Part shown: one piece after another, positions 1 through 9,937 of the stretch
Layout: every line of letters begins with the position of its first letter
Position numbering within the stretch: the first letter of the stretch is position 1
Assembly: GCF_029714945.1 (NCBI RefSeq)
Contig: NZ_CP121634.1
Coordinates: 5,167,001 to 5,231,000 of the forward strand
Length of the DNA stretch: 64,000 nt
Origin: Bradyrhizobium sp. CIAT3101
Lineage (GTDB): Bacteria; Pseudomonadota; Alphaproteobacteria; Rhizobiales; Xanthobacteraceae
Direction: 5' to 3'
Translations under genes and position numbers: made by a program
Notes under the pieces: model-generated
What the model was told of the DNA's origin: nothing
The model's input: the letters and a program-made list of their open reading frames with translations, nothing else
Databases searched by the model: none

Positions 1-1448
1 ACTCCGAGCTCGAAATCGAGGAAGAGGCCGAAGACCTCGTCCGCCTGTTCGAGACCGCGCTGAAGCGCCGCCGCCGCGGATCGGTGATCAGGCTCGAGAT
101 CGACGCCAAGATGCCGGAGCAGTTGCGCAGCTTCGTGCAGCACGCGCTCTCGGCGGCCGACGACGAGGTGTTCCTGGTCGACGGCGTGCTCGCCATGAAC
201 GAGCTTTCGCAACTGACAAGGCTCGACCGGCCCGACCTCGAATTCACCCCTTACGTGCCGCGCCATCCCGAGCGCGTGCGTGAGCATGGCGGCGACATCT
301 TTGCCGCGATCCGGCAGAAGGACCTCGTGGTCCATCACCCCTACGAATCCTTCGACGTGGTGGTGCAGTTCCTGCAACAGGCCGCGCGCGATCCCGACGT
401 CGTCGCGATCAAGCAGACGCTCTACCGCACCTCCAACAACTCTCCGATCGTGCGCGCGCTGGCCGAAGCGGCCGAGGCCGGCAAATCCGTCACCGCGCTG
501 ATCGAATTGAAGGCGCGCTTCGACGAAGAGGCCAACATCCGCTGGGCGCGCGACCTGGAACGCGCCGGCGTGCAGGTGGTCTACGGCTTCCTCGAATTGA
601 AGACGCACGCAAAGCTTTCCATGGTGGTGCGCCGCGAGGGCGGCAGCCTCACCACTTACGTCCATACCGGCACCGGCAATTATCACCCGGTCACCGCGCG
701 TATTTATACGGACCTCTCCTACTTCACGTCGGAACCGACCATCGGCCGCGACGCCGCGCGCGTGTTCAACTTCATCACGGGCTACGCTGCGCCGAGCGAT
801 CTGGAGAAGATGGCGGTGTCGCCGCTGACGCTGCGCAAGCGCATCATCGAGCACATCCAGGGCGAGACCGAGCACGCACGTCACGGCAAGCCCGGCGCGG
901 TCTGGATGAAGATGAATGCGCTGGTCGACCCCGATATCATCGACGCGCTCTATGAGGCCTCACAGGCCGGCGTGCAGGTCGAGCTCGTGGTGCGCGGGAT
1001 CTGCTGCCTGCGGCCCGGCATTCCCGGCCTTTCGGAGAACATCCGCGTCAAGTCGATCATCGGACGGTTCCTGGAACATGGTCGAATCTACTGCTTCGGC
1101 ATGGGCCAGGGCCTGCCGAGCGCGAAAGCGGCTGTGTATATCTCGTCGGCCGATATGATGCCGCGCAACCTCGACCGCCGCGTCGAGGTGCTGTGTCCGC
1201 TGCAAAATCCCACGGTGCATCAGCAGGTTCTCGAACAGATCATGGTCGCGAATCTGAAGGACAATGAGCAGAGCTGGCAATTGTTGCCGGACGGGTCCTC
1301 AACGCGTATGAAGGCCGCGAAGGGCGAGGAGCCCTTCAACGTGCACAACTACTTCATGACAAATCCGAGTCTGTCTGGCCGTGGAAAGTCGCTCAAGGAA
1401 TCCTCGCCGCGCCGTCTCACGCGCCGAAACGAACGCCATCAGTCCTGA
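1..1448 (+). CDS. ppk: Polyphosphate kinase (PPK1), 5' end cut by the window
   Basis: This is the C-terminal two thirds of PPK1, which reversibly moves the gamma phosphate of ATP onto a growing polyphosphate chain. The reading frame is open from base 3 with no start, so the gene begins upstream. The segment [13 protein letters not shown] (around base 664) carries the histidine that family knowledge identifies as the phosphorylated one. EHGRIYCF (around base 1077) carries the second conserved histidine. Two phospholipase-D-like catalytic halves follow each other as expected. The exopolyphosphatase gene starts 15 bases downstream, the usual ppk-ppx pairing, so both enzymes of polyphosphate turnover are probably co-transcribed. 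The last roughly 25 residues are basic and look dispensable. Confidence 0.95.
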   Translation, partial: SELEIEEEAEDLVRLFETALKRRRRGSVIRLEIDAKMPEQLRSFVQHALSAADDEVFLVDGVLAMNELSQLTRLDRPDLEFTPYVPRHPERVREHGGDIFAAIRQKDLVVHHPYESFDVVVQFLQQAARDPDVVAIKQTLYRTSNNSPIVRALAEAAEAGKSVTALIELKARFDEEANIRWARDLERAGVQVVYGFLELKTHAKLSMVVRREGGSLTTYVHTGTGNYHPVTARIYTDLSYFTSEPTIGRDAARVFNFITGYAAPSDLEKMAVSPLTLRKRIIEHIQGETEHARHGKPGAVWMKMNALVDPDIIDALYEASQAGVQVELVVRGICCLRPGIPGLSENIRVKSIIGRFLEHGRIYCFGMGQGLPSAKAAVYISSADMMPRNLDRRVEVLCPLQNPTVHQQVLEQIMVANLKDNEQSWQLLPDGSSTRMKAAKGEEPFNVHNYFMTNPSLSGRGKSLKESSPRRLTRRNERHQS

Positions 1449-1463
1449 CCGGAGATCTTTGCC

Positions 1464-2966
1464 GTGAAACGGCCGCGCAAGCGTGGCGCTAGCGTCGCGG
1501 TCATCGACATCGGCTCCAACTCGGTTCGTCTCGTCGTCTACGAGGGACTGACACGCAGCCTGATTCCGATCTTCAACGAGAAGACGCTGTGCGGCCTCGG
1601 GCGTGAGGTGCAGAGCACGGGTCTGCTCGCGCCGGATGCCGTCGACAAGGCGCTGACCTCGCTGAAACGTTTTCGGGCGTTGTGCCGCGTGATGCAGGTC
1701 GGCCGCGTGTTCGCGATCGCGACCGCGGCCTGCCGCGACGCTTCCAACGGCCCCGACTTCATCGCGAAAGCCGAGCGCATCTGCGCCGTTAAAATCGAGA
1801 TCCTGTCGGGACCGCGCGAAGCAAAACTGTCGGCGCTCGGCGTAATCTCGGGCATCCATCGTCCCGACGGCATCGTCGGCGATCTCGGCGGCGGCTCGCT
1901 CGAACTGATCGACGTACGCGGGAACAGCGTACGCAGCGGCGTGACACTGCCGCTCGGCGGCCTCGCGCTGCAGGACCTCGCCCACAAATCGCTCAAGCGC
2001 GCCGACCGCATCGTGCGCGAGGCGATCGACGAAGTTCCGCAGCTCGCCGCGGGTCGTGGCCGCACCTTCTATGCCGTCGGCGGCACCTGGCGTGCGCTCG
2101 CGCGCATCCACATCATCCAGAGCGGCTATCCGCTCCAGGTGATGCACGGCTATTCGATTCCCGCCGCTGAGGCGCTCGATTTCTCACGTCGCCTCCGGCG
2201 GCTTGCAGCCACCAACATGCTGGCCGACATCGAGGTCGTCGCGGATGCGCGGCGCCCTCTCCTCACCTACGCTGCGCTGGTGCTCGAGCACATCATCCGG
2301 GTCGCGAAGCCGAAGACCATCGTGTTCTCGACCTTCGGCGTGCGCGAGGGCCTGCTGCACGAGAAGCTGCCGGACTCCGAGCGCAACAAGGACGGCCTGA
2401 TCTGTGCCGCCGAAGAGCTGAACCAGCTCTTGTCACGCTCGGCCAAGCACGCCCGCGAGCTGATTGCCTGGACCGATCGCCTCGCACGCGTGGTGAAGCT
2501 GCGCGAGACCGAGGAAGACCGCCGCCTGCGCCACACAGCCTGCCTTCTGTCCGACATCGGCTGGCGCGTCCATCCCGACCATCGGGGCGAGCAGACGTTG
2601 AGCCTCGTGGTCAACGCCAATTTCGGCGCGATTGATCACCGCGAGCGCGCCTTTGTCGGCCTGTCGGTGTTCTATCGCTATGCGGGCCTCAGCGAAGAGA
2701 ACCAGCCGCCGCTGACCATGCAGGAATTGCTGACACCGGCGCAGCTCGAACGCGCCCGGCTCCTTGGGGCAGCGTTCCGTGTCGCGCATCTGATCTCAGC
2801 AGCGCGCCCGGGCGTCCTGCCCGCCACGCATTTCCGCAGCCAAGCGCGCAATCTGATGCTGGTGTTCGAGCACAGGCTCGGCGACCTCGTCGCCGACCGC
2901 GTCGGCAGCCGCTTCAAGCAGCTCGCCCGGCTGATCGGACGTTCGGGGTCGATCGTCCGGCGTTAG
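1464..2966 (+). CDS. ppx: Exopolyphosphatase / Ppx-GppA phosphatase
   Basis: A 500-residue Ppx/GppA family protein that trims terminal phosphate from polyphosphate, and in some members also hydrolyses pppGpp. The ASKHA-fold phosphate loops are visible as DIGSNS (residues 15-20) and GDLGGGS (139-145). The likely catalytic glutamate is in SGPREA (about residue 119). The C-terminal half is an HD-like helical domain, giving the long form of the family rather than the short one of about 310 residues. The start is GTG at 1464, 15 bases after ppk. The stop lies only three bases from the stop of the convergent TerC gene. Polyphosphate as the main substrate is inferred from the ppk neighbour. Confidence 0.93.
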   Translation: MKRPRKRGASVAVIDIGSNSVRLVVYEGLTRSLIPIFNEKTLCGLGREVQSTGLLAPDAVDKALTSLKRFRALCRVMQVGRVFAIATAACRDASNGPDFIAKAERICAVKIEILSGPREAKLSALGVISGIHRPDGIVGDLGGGSLELIDVRGNSVRSGVTLPLGGLALQDLAHKSLKRADRIVREAIDEVPQLAAGRGRTFYAVGGTWRALARIHIIQSGYPLQVMHGYSIPAAEALDFSRRLRRLAATNMLADIEVVADARRPLLTYAALVLEHIIRVAKPKTIVFSTFGVREGLLHEKLPDSERNKDGLICAAEELNQLLSRSAKHARELIAWTDRLARVVKLRETEEDRRLRHTACLLSDIGWRVHPDHRGEQTLSLVVNANFGAIDHRERAFVGLSVFYRYAGLSEENQPPLTMQELLTPAQLERARLLGAAFRVAHLISAARPGVLPATHFRSQARNLMLVFEHRLGDLVADRVGSRFKQLARLIGRSGSIVRR

Positions 2967-2969
2967 AAA

Positions 2970-3830
2970 CTACTCCGCCGACGCCTTGGCGTGGTGCTCG
3001 GAGGCTTCGAGCGCGGCATGGCTCAGCCGGCGCCGGCGCCAGATCGCGCCGACCAGCAGCACGACGACAACGCCGAGCAAGGCGCAGAGATATTCGGCGC
3101 CACCGCCGCCATGGGCGAATTGCGGCGGGATGTGCAGAGTGCCGAGCATCTGGTCCAGCGAGGCGCCGAACGGACCCTCGGACAGCGAATGCAGCTTCGG
3201 CGCGATGCCCGGATCGGTGGCGATCACCTCGCCCGCGATCCAGCCGAGCAGCGCCGCACCGGCCCAGACCAGGATCGGCAGCTTCGACAGCAATGCCATG
3301 ATCAGCGCCGCGCCCGCGACGATCAGGGGCACGCTGATGGCAAGGCCGAGCACCAAAAGCGGCACGCTGCCATTGGCGGCGGCCGCGACCGCGATGACAT
3401 TGTCGAGGCTCATGACGATGTCGGCGACGACGACGATCTGCACCGCCTGCCACAGATGCGAGGCCGACTCGACGCCGTCCTCGTCCTCGTTTTCCGGCAC
3501 CAGCAGCTTTGCCGCGATCACGATCAGTGCGAGGCCGCCGACCAGCTTGAGGTACGGCAGTTCCATCAGGCTGGCGACGATGCCGGTGAAGATGATCCGC
3601 AGCAGCACCGCAGCACCCGCACCGAGCACCATGCCCCAGAGCCGGTGCCGCGGCTTCAGGCCGCGGCAGGCAAGCGCGATCACCAGCGCGTTGTCGCCGG
3701 ACAAAAGGATGTTGATCCAGATGATCTTGCCGACCGCAATCCAGAAGGTCGGTTCGGCCATCTCATTGCGGAACTGGGTGAAGAATGCCCCGATCGTGGC
3801 GGGATCGAAGATCTGCCAGAGCCAGTTCAC
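2970..3830 (-). CDS. TerC-family integral membrane protein (YjbE/YkoY type)
   Basis: A 286-residue polytopic membrane protein of the TerC family, members of which are linked to metal (manganese or tellurium) handling. Motifs seen are LLSGDNALVIALA near residue 43 and DIVMSLDNVIAVAAA near 138. The paired acidic SGDNA and SLDN motifs inside membrane helices are the family signature and are thought to bind cation. A glutamate/aspartate-rich loop (NEDEDG) splits the two halves. The start is GTG at 3830 behind an AAAGGAC ribosome site. The C terminus is basic. Substrate is unknown from sequence; manganese export is the most common function in characterised relatives. Confidence 0.85.
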   Translation of the reverse strand: MNWLWQIFDPATIGAFFTQFRNEMAEPTFWIAVGKIIWINILLSGDNALVIALACRGLKPRHRLWGMVLGAGAAVLLRIIFTGIVASLMELPYLKLVGGLALIVIAAKLLVPENEDEDGVESASHLWQAVQIVVVADIVMSLDNVIAVAAAANGSVPLLVLGLAISVPLIVAGAALIMALLSKLPILVWAGAALLGWIAGEVIATDPGIAPKLHSLSEGPFGASLDQMLGTLHIPPQFAHGGGGAEYLCALLGVVVVLLVGAIWRRRRLSHAALEASEHHAKASAE

Positions 3831-3874
3831 AATAAGTCCTTTCGCCCCGTCGACTTAACTTATCGGCTGAAAGC

Positions 3875-4297
<423 letters not shown>

Positions 4298-4618
4298 GAT
4301 CTTGTCCTTGAAGAGAAAAAGGGTGGTTTGGAGTTGCGGGGCTTATATCGGCGCCTTCGCGATCCGGCAAGCGACCGCCGGAACAGCCCACGGGCGCTTC
4401 GCCGCAGGGCCAGGCCGAGAGGCTGAGCCGAATTCCAACATGGATTACAACGATTTCACGCAGATGAACCCAATCTGAAGGCCCCATGAGGGTTTGGTTC
4501 AGCCTCGCTGGCCTAATGTCAGGTCCATCGAAACCAAAGCCTCCTCCCGAGGCGGATCGTTTCGGCGGCCTTTCCATCGACGCGATAGCCCCGCGCCGGC
4601 AGTTTTGAGGAGATCATC
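4298..4618. other. Divergent intergenic region between ndk and a small secreted-protein gene
   Basis: About 320 bases with no convincing gene on either strand. It must hold the divergent promoters of ndk (minus) and the small secreted protein (plus). A good ribosome site, TTGAGGAGATCATC, ends the region just before the ATG at 4619. No repeat or clear operator was recognised. Confidence 0.5.
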
Positions 4619-4879
4619 ATGTTGAGGAAACTTTCGCTCGCTGCAGTCGCCGCGGTCGCGCTGGGTGCCGCGCTGGCTCCCACCTCCGCCTCCGCTCACT
4701 GGCATGGCGGCGGCTGGGGCTGGCACGGCGGTGGCGGCTGGCATCACGGCGGCTGGGGCTGGGGCGGACCGCGCTTCTACGCTGCCCCCGTCTCCTACGG
4801 TTATGGCGGCTGCTACGTGCGCCGGCTGGTCCCGACCCCCTGGGGGCCCCGCTGGCGGCTGATCAACCGCTGCTACTGA
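4619..4879 (+). CDS. Small secreted Gly/His/Trp-rich protein
   Basis: An 86-residue protein with a clear Sec signal (MLRKLSLAAVAAVALGAALA, cleavage probably after PTSASA). A short mature chain follows, made of repeated HGGGWGW and HHGGWGW units and ending in a Cys-containing tail (GGCYVRRLV to NRCY). Similar proteins in rhizobia are often labelled sulfur-globule-like or hypothetical, and that name is not evidence of function. The two cysteines could form a disulfide in the periplasm and the histidines could bind metal; both are inference. The gene has a strong AGGAG ribosome site and ends with a strong hairpin terminator. Confidence 0.8.
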   Translation: MLRKLSLAAVAAVALGAALAPTSASAHWHGGGWGWHGGGGWHHGGWGWGGPRFYAAPVSYGYGGCYVRRLVPTPWGPRWRLINRCY

Positions 4880-4934
4880 GCCCGACAGAACCTTCCTGAG
4901 GTGCCGTTCCCCCCCTGCGGTACCTTCCAAGAGA

Positions 4935-4970
4935 GGCCCCGGCGTTCCCCCCGCCGGGGCCTTGTCTTTG
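4935..4970 (+). terminator. Rho-independent terminator of the Gly/His-rich gene
   Basis: Perfect 10-bp stem GGCCCCGGCG (4935-4944) and CGCCGGGGCC (4952-4961) with a 7-base loop, followed by TTGTCTTTG. It lies 55 bases after the stop of the small secreted-protein gene. Confidence 0.8.
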
Positions 4971-5094
4971 GGCAGATACGGCGAATTCATACAATTTTTA
5001 CTAGAATGGCTGACGTCCCCAACAACCGGCGAAACCATTTTGGGGGCCAATGACTTGATACCGTGTCGTTACTTCGAACACACGGAACCCCGAG

Positions 5095-5268
5095 ATGGCG
5101 GGCCTTTTTGCCAATGAGAGCGAACAGATCGATCGGCGCACCAGCCGCTCGATTTGCGATGCCGTAGGCGAGCGGCTTCAGCAAAGCCTTCGTCCCGACC
5201 CCCGGCTCCCGACACATCTCGAGCAGCTGATGGACGAGTTGAGGAAGCGCGAACGCGAGTCGCATTGA
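5095..5268 (+). CDS. Small hypothetical protein, 57 residues
   Basis: An open frame from ATG at 5095 to TGA at 5268. The product starts MAGLFANESEQIDRRTSRS and ends LMDELRKRERESH. It is hydrophilic, with no signal or membrane segment, and helical in its last third. Codon third positions are GC-rich like those of neighbouring genes, which supports coding. No clear family is recognised. It lies 47 bases upstream of the ABC-F gene in the same direction and could share its transcript. Confidence 0.55.
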   Translation: MAGLFANESEQIDRRTSRSICDAVGERLQQSLRPDPRLPTHLEQLMDELRKRERESH

Positions 5269-5315
5269 CGAAAAAATCGGGTTGCGTTTGATCCCGCCTG
5301 CGGTGACAAGGCCGC

Positions 5316-7178
5316 ATGCTCTCCATCACCGATCTCTCCATCCGCCTCGCCGGACGCCTTCTGATCGACAGTAGCTCCGTGCAGATCACGCCCGGCTCGC
5401 GCGTCGGCATGGTCGGGCGCAACGGCACCGGCAAATCGACGCTTTTCAAGGTGATCCGCGGCGAGCTGGCCGCCGAGCACGGCTCGGTGACCCTGCCGCC
5501 GCGTTGGCGGGTCGGCAGCCTGGCCCAGGAAGCGCCAAACGGCCCCGAAAGCCTGATCTCGGTCGTGCTCAAGGCCGACCTCGAGCGCGACGCGCTGCTT
5601 CACGAAGCCGAGAGCGCCACCGACCCGCACCGGATCGCCGAGATCCAGACCCGGCTCGTCGACATCGACGCGCATTCGGCCCCGAGCCGCGCCGCTGCGA
5701 TCCTGTCCGGCCTCGGCTTTTCCGCCGCCGACCAGCTGCGTCCCTGCGCCGAATTCTCCGGCGGCTGGCGCATGCGCGTGGCGCTGGCGGCGACCCTGTT
5801 CGCGGCCCCGGACCTGCTGCTGCTCGACGAGCCCACCAACTATCTCGACCTCGAAGGCACGCTGTGGCTCGAGGATCACCTCGCGCATTATCCGCGCACG
5901 GTGATCGTGATCAGCCATGACCGCGACCTGCTGGAGAGCTCGGTCGACCAGATCCTGCATCTGGAGCGCGGCAAGCTCACGCTCTACAAGGGCACCTACT
6001 CCTCCTTCGAGGAGCAGCGCGCCGCGCGCGAGTTGCTCGATGCCAAGGCGGTCAAGCGCCAGGAGGCCGAGCGTGCCCGCCTGCAGGCCTTCGTCGATCG
6101 CTTCAAGGCCAAGGCCTCGAAAGCGCGCCAGGCCCAATCCCGCGTCAAAATGCTGGAGCGGCTGAAGCCGATCACGGCCCTGGTGACGGAGGACGTGCGC
6201 GAGATCACCTTCCCGGCGCCGGAGAAAATCCTGTCGCCGCCGATCATCGCCGTCGACAACGCCTCGGTCGGCTACGATCCGGCCACGCCGGTGCTGAGCC
6301 GCGTGACGCTGCGCATCGACAACGACGACCGCATTGCGCTGCTCGGCGCCAACGGCAACGGCAAGTCGACGCTCGTCAAGCTGCTCGCCGCGCGTCTCGC
6401 CCCCTTCTCCGGCAAGGTGACGCGCGCCGACAAGCTCTCGATCGCCTATTTCGCGCAGCATCAGCTCGACGAGCTGAACGAGGACGCTTCCGCCTACGAT
6501 CACGTCCGCAAGCTGATGGGCGACGCGCCCGAGGCGAAGGTGCGCGCCCGCGCCGGCGCGATCGGCTTCTCCGGCAAGGCGGCCGACACCAAGGCCGGCA
6601 AACTGTCGGGCGGCGAGAAGGCGCGGCTGCTGCTGGGGCTCGCGACGTTCTACGGCCCCAACATGATCATCCTGGACGAGCCGACCAACCATCTCGACAT
6701 CGACAGCCGCGCTGCGCTCGCCGAAGCCATCAACGAGTTTCCCGGCGCGATCATCATGGTCTCGCACGACCGCTATCTGATCGAGGCCTGCGCCGACCAG
6801 CTCTGGATCGTCGCCGACCGCACCGTGACCAATTACGACGGCGACCTCGACGAGTATCGCCGCCTGGTGCTGTCCTCGCGCAACGCCGAGCCTGCCCCGC
6901 GCGAGCGCAGCGCGCCCAGCGAGAAGCCGCAGCGCCCGAAATCGGACAATCGCGGCTCGCTGAAGAAGCGCATCGCGGAGGCCGAGAGCGAGATCGCGCG
7001 GGTCACCGAGATCATCACCAAGATCGATACGGCGCTCGCGCTGCCAGACATCTTCACGCGCGACCCCAAGCAGGCCGCGCAGCTCTCAAAGGCCCGCGCC
7101 AATGCGGCCGATGCGCTCGCGCGCGCGGAAGAGCAATGGCTCGAGGCAAGCGCGCAGTTCGGCGAGGCGGCGGGCTAG
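5316..7178 (+). CDS. ABC-F family ATPase (Uup-like)
   Basis: A soluble 620-residue protein with two ABC domains and no membrane segment. Walker A motifs are GRNGTGKST (residues 34-42) and GANGNGKST (about 344). Signatures are FSGGWRMR and LSGGEKAR, and Walker B motifs are LLLLDEPTNYLDL and MIILDEPTNHLDI. The linker between the domains is the charged helical region typical of ABC-F proteins. The tail (roughly 530-620) is a Lys/Glu-rich coiled coil as in Uup. Members act on ribosomes or, for Uup, also bind branched DNA. Which role applies here cannot be read from the sequence. Confidence 0.93.
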   Translation: MLSITDLSIRLAGRLLIDSSSVQITPGSRVGMVGRNGTGKSTLFKVIRGELAAEHGSVTLPPRWRVGSLAQEAPNGPESLISVVLKADLERDALLHEAESATDPHRIAEIQTRLVDIDAHSAPSRAAAILSGLGFSAADQLRPCAEFSGGWRMRVALAATLFAAPDLLLLDEPTNYLDLEGTLWLEDHLAHYPRTVIVISHDRDLLESSVDQILHLERGKLTLYKGTYSSFEEQRAARELLDAKAVKRQEAERARLQAFVDRFKAKASKARQAQSRVKMLERLKPITALVTEDVREITFPAPEKILSPPIIAVDNASVGYDPATPVLSRVTLRIDNDDRIALLGANGNGKSTLVKLLAARLAPFSGKVTRADKLSIAYFAQHQLDELNEDASAYDHVRKLMGDAPEAKVRARAGAIGFSGKAADTKAGKLSGGEKARLLLGLATFYGPNMIILDEPTNHLDIDSRAALAEAINEFPGAIIMVSHDRYLIEACADQLWIVADRTVTNYDGDLDEYRRLVLSSRNAEPAPRERSAPSEKPQRPKSDNRGSLKKRIAEAESEIARVTEIITKIDTALALPDIFTRDPKQAAQLSKARANAADALARAEEQWLEASAQFGEAAG

Positions 7179-7370
7179 ACTTGAAATCTTGAAAACAACC
7201 CCATGCACAGTAGCCGGTCCTTTGCCGGCGGCGCCCCCTTCCGATCACGCGACTATGGCACAAACTGCACATCTCAGCGCCATCGGTAAACGATAGCCTC
7301 CCCAGATCGACGAAAGCCGCATCCGCCTGCCAACGTCAGGTCAGAGCCTGACAGAAATACCTGGTCCGCG

Positions 7371-7760
7371 ATGATCATCGAACCTGGAAGCACGGATGCC
7401 CCGATTGTTTCGATCCGGGAGGGTCTCGGCCGAAGAACCTGTCCTGCGGGCGCGACGATCTTCGTCGAGGGTGAAATCGGAACGATCGCCTACATCCTGC
7501 TTCGGGGCGACGTCACGATCTATCTCCGGTTCGGAACCGACCAGCAGCGCCTCGTCACCGAGCTCCAGCCCGGCCAGATGTTTGGCGTGCACGCCTTGAT
7601 GGCGGGCGCGCAACGCGCCGCATCGGCCTATACCAGAAATGGTTGCGACCTGCTGGCGGTCAGCGAGAGCAGGCTCAAGCAGAAGCTCGATGAGGCCGAC
7701 CCCTTCCTTCGATATTGGGTGGACTATCTGTCCAAGCGCATCATCGACCTGTCCACATAA
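7371..7760 (+). CDS. Stand-alone cyclic-nucleotide-binding-like domain protein
   Basis: A 129-residue protein consisting only of a Crp-type beta-barrel (cNMP-binding fold) with no DNA-binding helix-turn-helix. The glycine-marked strands PAGATIFVEGEIGTIAYILL and the phosphate-cassette region GQMFGVHALMAGAQRAASA are visible. The cassette keeps an arginine (QRAA), but the conserved FGE glutamate is replaced (FGVHAL), so nucleotide binding is uncertain. It ends 24 bases before the adenylate cyclase gene and is almost certainly in the same operon. It may act as a partner or feedback sensor of that cyclase; this is inference. Confidence 0.85.
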   Translation: MIIEPGSTDAPIVSIREGLGRRTCPAGATIFVEGEIGTIAYILLRGDVTIYLRFGTDQQRLVTELQPGQMFGVHALMAGAQRAASAYTRNGCDLLAVSESRLKQKLDEADPFLRYWVDYLSKRIIDLST

Positions 7761-7784
7761 CGCGGCTCGTGAGGGTCCGCAGCC

Positions 7785-9929
7785 ATGCATGCAGCAGATC
7801 GTACGCCACGCATCCCGATATTCGTGACCGTGCTCACGCTTTTCGTGCTCGCAGCGCTCCTGCTCGGAACCGCGCTCACGGTCACCAACTACCTCGAGAC
7901 CCGCAGAGCAGCGATCAGGGCAGCCTCGGACAGCTTCAAGACGACAATCGATCGGATCAACGAACGGCGGCTGGGCTTCTTCGCTCCCGCGTTCCTGATC
8001 GCGGCCCAGCTCAGCGACGCGCCCGCGGTCCGGCAGATCGCGGGGCTGAAAGCTTCAATCGAGCCGCTGATCCTGACGAGCCTGGCGCTCAGTCCCCAGA
8101 TTTCCTCGGCCTATGTCGGCTATGAAAATGGCGACTACTTTCAGGTCCTGTCCATCTCGGAGGCGGAAAGCTCCTTTGTCACGGCCTTGAGCGCACCTCC
8201 GACGACCCGGTTCGCGATACAGGAGATCAGCCACGATGAAGCCGGCCTGCGCACCGAGACCTGGCGGTTTCTCGATGCCGGCCGGCGTCAGGTCGGCACG
8301 CGCAACATTGCCGCCGATTATGATCCGCGCCTTCGCCCATGGTATCGCGATGCGAGGGCGCAGCCGCAGAATACCGTCCGGAACGTGCCCTACATCTTCG
8401 CCACCACATCGCAAGCCGGAATGACTCTCGCCAAGGCCTTCGAGGGCGGCGCCGTCGGCGTCGACATCACCATCGACCGATTGATGGCCTATGTGCGGTC
8501 CGTCCGCCTCAATGACAGCCATCGCTTTGTGGCCTTCGACGAGCAGAATCGGCTTCTGGCCCACTCCGATCCTAGCCAGATGTTCAAGCCATCCGGCGTC
8601 AATGGCGGCGACGCGATGCAGGTCGCCACCGTCGGCGAACTTTCCGATCCCGTCATTCAGGAAGCAGTACGACTATTCGAGCGGAACGGTCCGTTTCCCC
8701 TGGTCCGCTTTCATGCCGCGGGCGCGGACTTTCTCGCAACGGTCGTTCGCCAGGTCGCAAGGGACGGCGGCGTATTCTTCGTGCTCTATGCGGCGCCGCT
8801 TTCGGATTTCATGGGCACGTTGGCCGACGCCGCGGCGCGCAGCATCCCGCCTGCCCTTCTGATCTTCCTGCTGTCGCTGCCGGCGATCGCCTATCTCGCG
8901 CACTCGATTTCGCGGCCCGTCATGAAGCTCGCCGGCGAGGCGGATCTGATCCGGGCATTCAAGCTGGACGATCCGATCGGCTTCGGCTCGCGTGTCCGGG
9001 AACTCGATGTGCTGATCAGGTCGATGTCCGGGATGAAGAGCACGCTCCGCGAAGTGACGAAGTTCGTCCCGAAGGCGCTCGTGAGGGACATCCTGCAAAG
9101 CGAGACCGTTGTCGCGGTCGGCGGCGAGACCCGCAACGTCAGCATCATGTTCACGGATGTCCAGGATTTCACGTCGATGGCCGGTGTCACGCCCGCCAAG
9201 GATCTGATGGTGAACCTGTCGACATATTTCGAGGAACTCGCCTCAGTGGTCGTCAGCGAGCAAGGGACCGTCGACAAGTTCATTGGCGACGCCATCTTCT
9301 CCTTCTGGAATGCGCCGCTGCCGGTTGCCCACCATGAGCACGTGGCCTGTCGCACGGCGCTCAAGTGCCGGGCGGCGGCCCACCGCCTCGGCGAACGCTG
9401 GAAGGCAGACGGCCTTGCGCCGTGGCACACCCGTTTCGGGCTCCATGGCGGTGAAGCGATCCTGGGCAATGTCGGCTCGACCGACCGGATCGACTACACC
9501 GCCATCGGCGATACCGTGAATGTCGCCTCCCGGATCGAAGGCCTCAACAAATATTACGGCACCGAAATCCTGGCGAGCGCAGAGATCGCGGACCTATGCT
9601 CGGACGCGTTTCTGTTTCGTCGCGTCGACAGGATCCAGCCGAAGGGCGCGAAGACGTCACTCGACCTCTTCGAACTTCTTGGCGCCCTCGAGGGCCCGGA
9701 GGATTGCCGGGCAACGACTGACATGACGGACATCGTTCGCGATTGGCACCGCGTTTACGAGGCTTACGCCAGCCGGGATTGGATGCGTGCGTTCGAGGCC
9801 CTGGAGGCGTTTGCCCGCGCCCGTCCGGACGATATGCTGGCCGGAATCTACCTCGACCGCGTGGTCGGCTTCCTGCTCGAACCACCACCGGACGATTGGG
9901 ATGGAACGATCCGATTTACCAGGAAGTGA
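7785..9929 (+). CDS. Membrane class III adenylate/guanylate cyclase with periplasmic Cache-like sensor
   Basis: A 714-residue protein with an N-terminal membrane helix (about 10-35), then a periplasmic double-Cache-like region (about 40-340). A second helix (PPALLIFLLSLPAIAYLAHS, about 353-372) and a short HAMP-like linker follow, then a class III cyclase domain. Cyclase metal aspartates are in FTDVQDFTS (about 456) and in GDAIFSFWN (about 501). The DKFIGDA lysine and IGDTVNVASR aspartate are the residues usually associated with ATP preference, so cAMP production is likely. The C-terminal roughly 70 residues are a helical repeat-like tail. The small cNMP-fold protein precedes it in the same operon. 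The Cache ligand is unknown. Confidence 0.92.
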   Translation: MHAADRTPRIPIFVTVLTLFVLAALLLGTALTVTNYLETRRAAIRAASDSFKTTIDRINERRLGFFAPAFLIAAQLSDAPAVRQIAGLKASIEPLILTSLALSPQISSAYVGYENGDYFQVLSISEAESSFVTALSAPPTTRFAIQEISHDEAGLRTETWRFLDAGRRQVGTRNIAADYDPRLRPWYRDARAQPQNTVRNVPYIFATTSQAGMTLAKAFEGGAVGVDITIDRLMAYVRSVRLNDSHRFVAFDEQNRLLAHSDPSQMFKPSGVNGGDAMQVATVGELSDPVIQEAVRLFERNGPFPLVRFHAAGADFLATVVRQVARDGGVFFVLYAAPLSDFMGTLADAAARSIPPALLIFLLSLPAIAYLAHSISRPVMKLAGEADLIRAFKLDDPIGFGSRVRELDVLIRSMSGMKSTLREVTKFVPKALVRDILQSETVVAVGGETRNVSIMFTDVQDFTSMAGVTPAKDLMVNLSTYFEELASVVVSEQGTVDKFIGDAIFSFWNAPLPVAHHEHVACRTALKCRAAAHRLGERWKADGLAPWHTRFGLHGGEAILGNVGSTDRIDYTAIGDTVNVASRIEGLNKYYGTEILASAEIADLCSDAFLFRRVDRIQPKGAKTSLDLFELLGALEGPEDCRATTDMTDIVRDWHRVYEAYASRDWMRAFEALEAFARARPDDMLAGIYLDRVVGFLLEPPPDDWDGTIRFTRK

Positions 9930-9937
9930 GGCAGACC

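Noticed and set aside
7256..7272. Sigma-54 promoter (TGGCAC-like)
   Set aside because: Only eight bases separate GG and GC, whereas the sigma-54 promoter needs ten.
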